10,801 nucleotides of DNA, from the NCBI GenBank assembly GCA_003448685.1, contig DLXW01000249.1, positions 1,360 through 12,160 on the forward strand, given 5' to 3'. Positions within the stretch are counted from its first letter, which is position 1. Each line of letters opens with the position of its first letter. This DNA comes from Cyanothece sp. UBA12306 (GTDB taxonomy: Bacteria; Cyanobacteriota; Cyanobacteriia; Cyanobacteriales; Microcystaceae). The translations under genes were made by a program, and so were the position numbers. The notes beneath the pieces were generated by a model. The model made no database searches. It saw only the letters and a list, made by a program, of their open reading frames with translations, and was not told the DNA's origin. Shown here one piece after another: positions 7,906 through 10,801 of this stretch.

Positions 7906-8264
7906 AGTAAATAAAAGCTTACAAGATCAGCAGCTAAAATGGAAACAAAAGCTATGCAACTTATAATAATACCTATCAAAGGTAACATCACAAAGAGCTT
8001 ATTAAGTATGCTCCAATATTTAGGCTCAAAACTATTAAGCAATGTAGCATATGATGCTACAAGAAAAGTTTCTGAAACTAATAACCAAGTCATTCTAGAG
8101 TTAATTAAATTCAACTCTTTAGATATTAAAATTTGAATGTATGTGGCAAATTCAAGAAGAAATTTTTTTGAGTCAGGATCTGTATTAGAAACATTTTTAA
8201 TACTTTTAATTTCAGATAATATCTCATCTAACTTAGCCTGTAATACATCCAATTCTTTAAACAA
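7821..8264 (-). CDS. Small two-helix membrane protein, C-terminus replaced
   Basis: The N-terminal part is a helical, charged segment (LDVLQAKLDEILSEIKSIK), followed by ISKELNLINSRMTWLLVSET and two hydrophobic segments (LLVSETFLVASYATLL and LFVMLPLIGIIISCIAFVSILAADLVSFYLL). The NSRMTWLLVSETFL core resembles a common family of small bacterial membrane proteins of unknown function. The last 27 or so codons (about 7821-7901) are the RTX array read out of frame, so the natural C-terminus is gone and the stop is accidental. I place the start at TTG 8264 because GAGG lies 6 bases before it; TTG 8276 is possible but has no ribosome site. It lies downstream of clpP on the same strand, about 210 bp away. 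It may still be expressed, or may be a pseudogene. Confidence 0.6.
   Translation of the reverse strand: MFKELDVLQAKLDEILSEIKSIKNVSNTDPDSKKFLLEFATYIQILISKELNLINSRMTWLLVSETFLVASYATLLNSFEPKYWSILNKLFVMLPLIGIIISCIAFVSILAADLVSFYLLRKEIVVMILSLENKEMTLSLEEKEMIN
7883..7901 (-). repeat. 19-bp junction sequence repeated inside the RTX array
   Basis: The sequence at 7883-7901 recurs exactly at 7613-7631, which is 270 bp or ten RTX units away. The 7883-7901 copy lies exactly where RTX similarity ends and the membrane-protein reading frame begins, so it is the likely recombination point. Confidence 0.75.
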
Positions 8265-8426
8265 AATAAACCTCAAAAAAAATTATAAATCAAGCAAAAA
8301 ATCGATTTTGAATTAGTTTCAACTTGAAGATTGTTGCCAAAATTTTTCTTTTTCTGTTCTATCCTAGTTATAGTTTACTTTTAGCGATAGCAATCAATAA
8401 ATCAGGATTTTTGTGGAAATATTTCT

Positions 8427-8446
8427 AAATTATAAATTATAAATTC
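8427..8446. repeat. Short AT-rich heptamer tandem repeat
   Basis: Successive TAAATTA units form a small tandem run just beyond the clpP end. It is short and AT-rich, so it could be chance; similar heptamers are known in cyanobacteria. Confidence 0.35.
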
Positions 8447-8451
8447 ATCAA

Positions 8452-8468
8452 GGTGGGAATTACCCACC
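8452..8468 (-). terminator. Hairpin after clpP
   Basis: GGTGGG (8452-8457) and CCCACC (8463-8468) form a 6-bp GC stem with a 5-base loop, 10 bases beyond the clpP stop. On the minus strand it is followed by TT and then an AT-rich stretch, but not by a clean T run. A weak terminator or 3'-protecting hairpin is plausible. The core resembles the inverted repeat at 7048-7111. Confidence 0.5.
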
Positions 8469-8477
8469 CTAATTGAA

Positions 8478-9086
8478 TTATTCAACAGCAACCGGAGGAT
8501 TACTCGCAGAAGGACGACGATTAATTACTTGATCAATTAACCCGTATTCTAGGGCATCTTCAGCAGACATAAAAAAGTCTCGTTCTGTATCTTCAGCAAT
8601 TTTGTCGAGAGGTTGTCCGGTATGACTAGCTAAATGATTGTTGAGGAGTTCCTTAAGATAAAGAATTTCTTTAGCTTGAATTTCAATATCCGTTGCTTGT
8701 CCCTGGGCCCCTCCTAAAGGTTGGTGAATCATGATCCGAGAGTTGGGTAAACTCATGCGCTTTCCTTTAGTTCCTGCGCTGAGGAGAAATGCCCCCATAC
8801 TAGCTGCTAAACCGATACAAATAGTAGATACATCGGGGCGAATTTGATTCATGGTATCAAAGATTCCCAGTCCTGCAGATACGGAACCACCAGGAGAGTT
8901 GATATAGAGGTAAATATCTTTTTCAGGATCTTCTGCTTCAAGGAACAACAACTGTGCCACAATCAGGTTAGCGTTTTCGTCCCTGACTTCTTGTCCGAGA
9001 AAGACAATTCTTTCGCGCAACAGACGGGAATAGATATCAAATGCGCGTTCACCACGGCCAGAAGTTTCAATAACTGTAGGTATCAT
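8478..9086 (-). CDS. clpP: ATP-dependent Clp protease proteolytic subunit
   Basis: This is a ClpP serine peptidase, 202 residues from the chosen start. ClpP rings pair with Clp ATPases to degrade unfolded or tagged proteins in the cytoplasm. The catalytic triad is visible: Ser96 in GLAASMGAF, His121 in IMIHQPLGG, and Asp170 in [14 protein letters not shown]. The segments [11 protein letters not shown] and [12 protein letters not shown] are also typical. An ATG at 9158 would add 24 residues ([12 protein letters not shown]...), which do not look like ClpP, whereas [16 protein letters not shown] at 9086 matches the usual N-terminus. That start is preceded by AGAG 5-6 bases upstream. Cyanobacteria carry several ClpP paralogues plus ClpR; this one has all triad residues, so it is an active ClpP and not ClpR. 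It follows petD on the same strand and may be cotranscribed with it or have its own promoter. Which numbered paralogue it is cannot be decided here. Confidence 0.95.
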   Translation of the reverse strand: MIPTVIETSGRGERAFDIYSRLLRERIVFLGQEVRDENANLIVAQLLFLEAEDPEKDIYLYINSPGGSVSAGLGIFDTMNQIRPDVSTICIGLAASMGAFLLSAGTKGKRMSLPNSRIMIHQPLGGAQGQATDIEIQAKEILYLKELLNNHLASHTGQPLDKIAEDTERDFFMSAEDALEYGLIDQVINRRPSASNPPVAVE

Positions 9087-9095
9087 AGAGTCTCT
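9082..9095 (-). promoter_or_regulatory. Hairpin overlapping the clpP ribosome site and start
   Basis: ATAGAG and CTCTAT flank a single A immediately at the clpP ATG (9086), so the start and its AGAG ribosome site fall inside a 13-base inverted repeat. It could reduce or regulate translation, but the stem is only 6 bp. Confidence 0.4.
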
Positions 9096-9130
9096 ATAAA
9101 TGTCCGATTTGTTTATTGTAGATACAAGAT

Positions 9131-9185
9131 GCCTGTGATTGCCCCTAATCCATTCCATTGAATAAGATTAAGATTAATCACAGGC
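9131..9185. repeat. 10-bp inverted repeat in the clpP leader
   Basis: GCCTGTGATT (9131-9140) and AATCACAGGC (9176-9185) are perfect complements, 35 bases apart, and can form a long stem-loop in the petD-clpP region. The ATG at 9158 sits in the loop. This favours reading 9087-9213 as a leader or intergenic RNA element and not as the start of ClpP. ACAGGCCTGT (9180-9189) is a separate overlapping palindrome. Confidence 0.45.
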
Positions 9186-9213
9186 CTGTAGATTTAGCTA
9201 AATTAAGCCTTTT

Positions 9214-9696
9214 CTAGAACAATCCCAAAGTCAAAGATTCATCGATGGGAAAAGTTGCTCCTGCACCCAACCAGAGGGTAACTGCTGTACCAAAGAGGAA
9301 CATAGCAGTAGCCACAGGACGACGGAAGGGATTTTGGAACTTGTTGACACTTTCAATAAAAGGAATCAACATTAAACCTAAAGGAATCGCCGCTTGACAA
9401 GCAATTCCTAACAGTTTGTTGGGTAAAATCCGCAAAATTTGGAAAACGGGATAGAGATACCATTCGGGTAAAATTTCTAGAGGAGTGGCGAAAGGATCAG
9501 CAGGTTCACCAACCAAAGCTGGATCAAGAACCGCTAACGCTACCAAAAGGCCGATAGTTCCAGAAATAACTACGGGGAAAACATAAAGTAGATCATTAGG
9601 CCAAGCTGGTTCACCGTAGTAGTTATGTCCCATACCTTGGGCTAGTTTTGCCCGTAGTTTAGGATCACTAAGATCGGGTTTTTTTTCAATTGACAT
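9214..9696 (-). CDS. petD: Cytochrome b6f complex subunit IV
   Basis: At 160 residues this is full length for PetD. It is subunit IV of the thylakoid cytochrome b6f complex, which oxidises plastoquinol and passes electrons to plastocyanin or cytochrome c6 while moving protons. The N-terminus ([20 protein letters not shown]) and the PEWY motif (residues 77-80), part of the quinol-oxidation site, are present. Three hydrophobic segments can be seen (about 37-57, about 93-112, about 127-147). The start ATG 9696 is preceded by AAGGAG with a rather long gap of about 12 bases. It follows petB by 103 bp on the same strand, the usual cyanobacterial petBD arrangement, with a hairpin in between. Confidence 0.97.
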   Translation of the reverse strand: MSIEKKPDLSDPKLRAKLAQGMGHNYYGEPAWPNDLLYVFPVVISGTIGLLVALAVLDPALVGEPADPFATPLEILPEWYLYPVFQILRILPNKLLGIACQAAIPLGLMLIPFIESVNKFQNPFRRPVATAMFLFGTAVTLWLGAGATFPIDESLTLGLF

Positions 9697-9750
9697 TAGT
9701 GTTGATTTCTCCTTATTAAAACTGAGGATCAGCAGGTTATTAGTCTGATT

Positions 9751-9785
9751 ATCAGTGACCAGTTTTAGCTTAACTGTTCACTGAT
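9751..9785 (-). other. Intercistronic hairpin between petB and petD
   Basis: ATCAGTGACCAGTT (9751-9764) and AACTGTTCACTGAT (9772-9785) pair over 14 bp with one mismatch around a 7-base loop. It lies 15 bases after the petB stop. There is no T run on the minus strand, so it is not a clear terminator; mRNA stabilisation, processing or attenuation between petB and petD fits better. Confidence 0.6.
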
Positions 9786-9799
9786 TACTGTTGATCGCT

Positions 9800-10468
9800 T
9801 TACAAAGGACCAGAGATGCCTTGTTTGCGAATCATTAAGAAATGCGCCAGCATGAAAACGGCAATTAACCAAGGAAACACAAAGGTATGTAAGCTGTAGA
9901 AACGGGTTAGGGTTGCTTGTCCAACGCTTTGACCGCCTCGTAACAGTTCTACCATTTGGTCTCCTACCACTGGGATGGCTGCGGGAACACCAGATACAAT
10001 CTTAACCGCCCAATAACCAACCTGATCCCAAGGTAGAGAATAGCCGGTAACACCAAAGGAAACGGTGATTACCGCTAAGACAACTCCGGTGATCCAGGTT
10101 AACTCACGGGGTTTTTTGAAGCCACCAGTGAGATAAACTCGGAAAACATGAAGAATCATCATTAACACCATCATACTGGCAGACCAGCGGTGGATCGAGC
10201 GAATCAACCAACCAAAGTTGACTTCGTTCATGATGTACTGAACGGAACTAAAAGCATCAGTAACAGTTGGCTTATAGTAGAAAGTCATGGCGAACCCAGT
10301 AGCAAACTGGACTATGAAGCAAACTAAGGTGATTCCACCCAAACAATAGAAAATATTGACGTGGGGAGGAACGTATTTGCTACTGATGTCATCGGAGATC
10401 GCCTGGATTTCGAGGCGATCGTCGAACCACTTATAGATGGGAGAATCTGTAACTTGTTTAGTGAACAT
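9800..10468 (-). CDS. petB: Cytochrome b6
   Basis: At 222 residues this matches cyanobacterial PetB. It binds two b-type hemes across the thylakoid membrane in the cytochrome b6f complex. The four heme-ligand histidines are at 93 (SIHRW), 107 (ILHVF), 194 (SLHTF) and 209 (LAHFL); Cys42 (FYC) is the position that attaches heme c covalently near the inner quinone site. Four membrane helices correspond to about 42-62, 97-117, 126-146 and 190-212. The conserved start [20 protein letters not shown] fixes ATG 10468. The ribosome site is weak. Transcription runs minus-strand into petD. All catalytic features appear intact. Confidence 0.98.
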   Translation of the reverse strand: MFTKQVTDSPIYKWFDDRLEIQAISDDISSKYVPPHVNIFYCLGGITLVCFIVQFATGFAMTFYYKPTVTDAFSSVQYIMNEVNFGWLIRSIHRWSASMMVLMMILHVFRVYLTGGFKKPRELTWITGVVLAVITVSFGVTGYSLPWDQVGYWAVKIVSGVPAAIPVVGDQMVELLRGGQSVGQATLTRFYSLHTFVFPWLIAVFMLAHFLMIRKQGISGPL

Positions 10469-10595
10469 TGAAGCTATATGCGCTGTGGAAATTAATGATG
10501 AAGGGTTTCTTGATTCTGACTCCCAAGGACGATTCCCAAATTTATGGAGTCATATCGATGGCTATATATTAAGCGTACTATGCCGTTGCTTATCC

Positions 10596-10617
10596 GAAGA
10601 ACTTTGCTGTGTTCTTC
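10596..10617. other. 7-bp hairpin upstream of petB
   Basis: GAAGAAC (10596-10602) and GTTCTTC (10611-10617) form a perfect stem with an 8-base loop, about 130 bases before the petB start. It could lie in a 5' leader if transcription starts upstream of it. Confidence 0.4.
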
Positions 10618-10677
10618 ATGGAGTAAACATGAGAAGCCTATTAAAAAATGTAACACATGAACGGGTTTGCTTTCACC

Positions 10678-10685
10678 GCGATCGC
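10678..10685. repeat. HIP1 octamer
   Basis: Exact GCGATCGC in the petB upstream region, the second in the window. It supports a cyanobacterial origin. Confidence 0.9.
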
Positions 10686-10780
10686 TCTATTAACGAAGTC
10701 AGAAGTCGCCAAGGTGGTTAGGACAGAACTTGGCTCTTAAACCCTTGTCACAAGCGAGTTTTACTTGGAGACTTCTGTAC

Positions 10781-10801
10781 GGGCTTAATATTATTAAGCC
10801 C
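10781..10801. repeat. 21-base perfect palindrome at the window edge
   Basis: Arms GGGCTTAATA (10781-10790) and TATTAAGCCC (10792-10801) are perfect complements around a single T. The window ends at the last base of the arm, so the full element may be longer. It could be a terminator stem, an operator or part of a dispersed repeat. Confidence 0.6.

Larger units (their letters stand above)
7138..7926 (-). pseudogene. RTX calcium-binding repeat protein, 5' end lost
   Basis: The minus-strand frame is open from 7926 to the stop at 7138 (262 codons). It encodes about 14 nonapeptides of the RTX type (GGxGxDxUx; for example IISGGEGND, QLSGGLGND, SISGGEEDD), then a C-terminal domain typical of cyanobacterial RTX proteins: DFFILGDENQVYYNDG, LNLGESDYAVITDFDLSQD and a terminal DSSFIFV. 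RTX repeats bind calcium in beta-roll form, and such proteins are usually secreted by type I systems through C-terminal signals. The array has no ATG or TTG start; the only usable start is GTG 7380, after the repeats. A stop (TGA, 7929-7927) lies just upstream. Such proteins are normally longer and start with non-repeat sequence, so the 5' part is missing. A live gene with an unusual start, a frameshift joining it to the upstream gene, or an assembly error are alternatives. Confidence 0.8.
10469..10801. other. petB upstream region, no gene (333 bp)
   Basis: I find no credible gene on either strand. A plus-strand open frame here is non-conserved and runs into petB, so it is rejected. The region should hold the petB promoter, read on the minus strand. 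A TAATATATA box (10563-10571) could be a -10, but no good -35 is seen at the proper distance. It also holds a 7-bp hairpin (10596-10617), a HIP1 site and a palindrome at the window edge. Confidence 0.6.

Noticed and set aside
9087..9158. 24-residue N-terminal extension of ClpP
   Set aside because: The extension is unlike ClpP N-termini, and the ATG at 9086 has a ribosome site and begins the conserved sequence.
8844..9161. Plus-strand open frame across clpP
   Set aside because: It is antisense to the strongly conserved clpP sequence.
10437..10721. Plus-strand gene opposite the petB start
   Set aside because: Overlaps the petB coding end, has no recognisable domain and no ribosome site; the upstream region looks regulatory.

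Overview
The window reads as chromosomal DNA of an AT-rich cyanobacterium. The evidence is an adjacent petB-petD pair (cytochrome b6 and subunit IV of the cytochrome b6f complex) of cyanobacterial size, a cyanobacterial-type ClpP, several protein families that I associate mainly with cyanobacteria (DUF3153, DUF29, an RNase R/Zam-like protein), and two exact copies of the HIP1 octamer GCGATCGC. A unicellular Crocosphaera/Cyanothece-like relative is plausible, but this is an inference from style and not a proof.

Layout: (1) 1-1671, plus strand: a proline/glutamate-rich lipoprotein with a possible PilP-like beta domain, followed 47 bp later by a 96-residue protein of unknown function. (2) 1717-5484, minus strand: a large RNB/S1 protein of the RNase R/Zam type (5484-3232), then a DUF3153 lipoprotein, then a DUF29-like protein. 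(3) 5485-6024: a 540-bp non-coding divergent spacer. (4) 6025-6987, plus strand: a two-domain protein whose linker is a 13-residue tandem repeat. (5) 7138-8264, minus strand: an RTX calcium-binding repeat frame with no start codon, which abuts a small two-helix membrane protein in another frame. This looks like a recombination scar. (6) 8478-10468, minus strand: petB, petD and clpP in transcription order, with hairpins in the petB-petD gap and in the clpP leader. (7) 10469-10801: the petB upstream region, ending in a perfect palindrome.

Most of the window is housekeeping: electron transport (petB/petD), proteolysis (clpP) and an RNA-binding exoribonuclease-like protein. The most noteworthy points are: the RNB protein appears to lack the aspartate cluster and an arginine that make RNB enzymes catalytic; the start-less RTX array is joined to an unrelated membrane-protein gene exactly at a 19-bp sequence that recurs inside the array; and the 39-bp coding repeat shows signs of recent expansion. 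I see no CRISPR array, transposase, tRNA or rRNA, and nothing that I can defend as a wholly new defence or mobile system.
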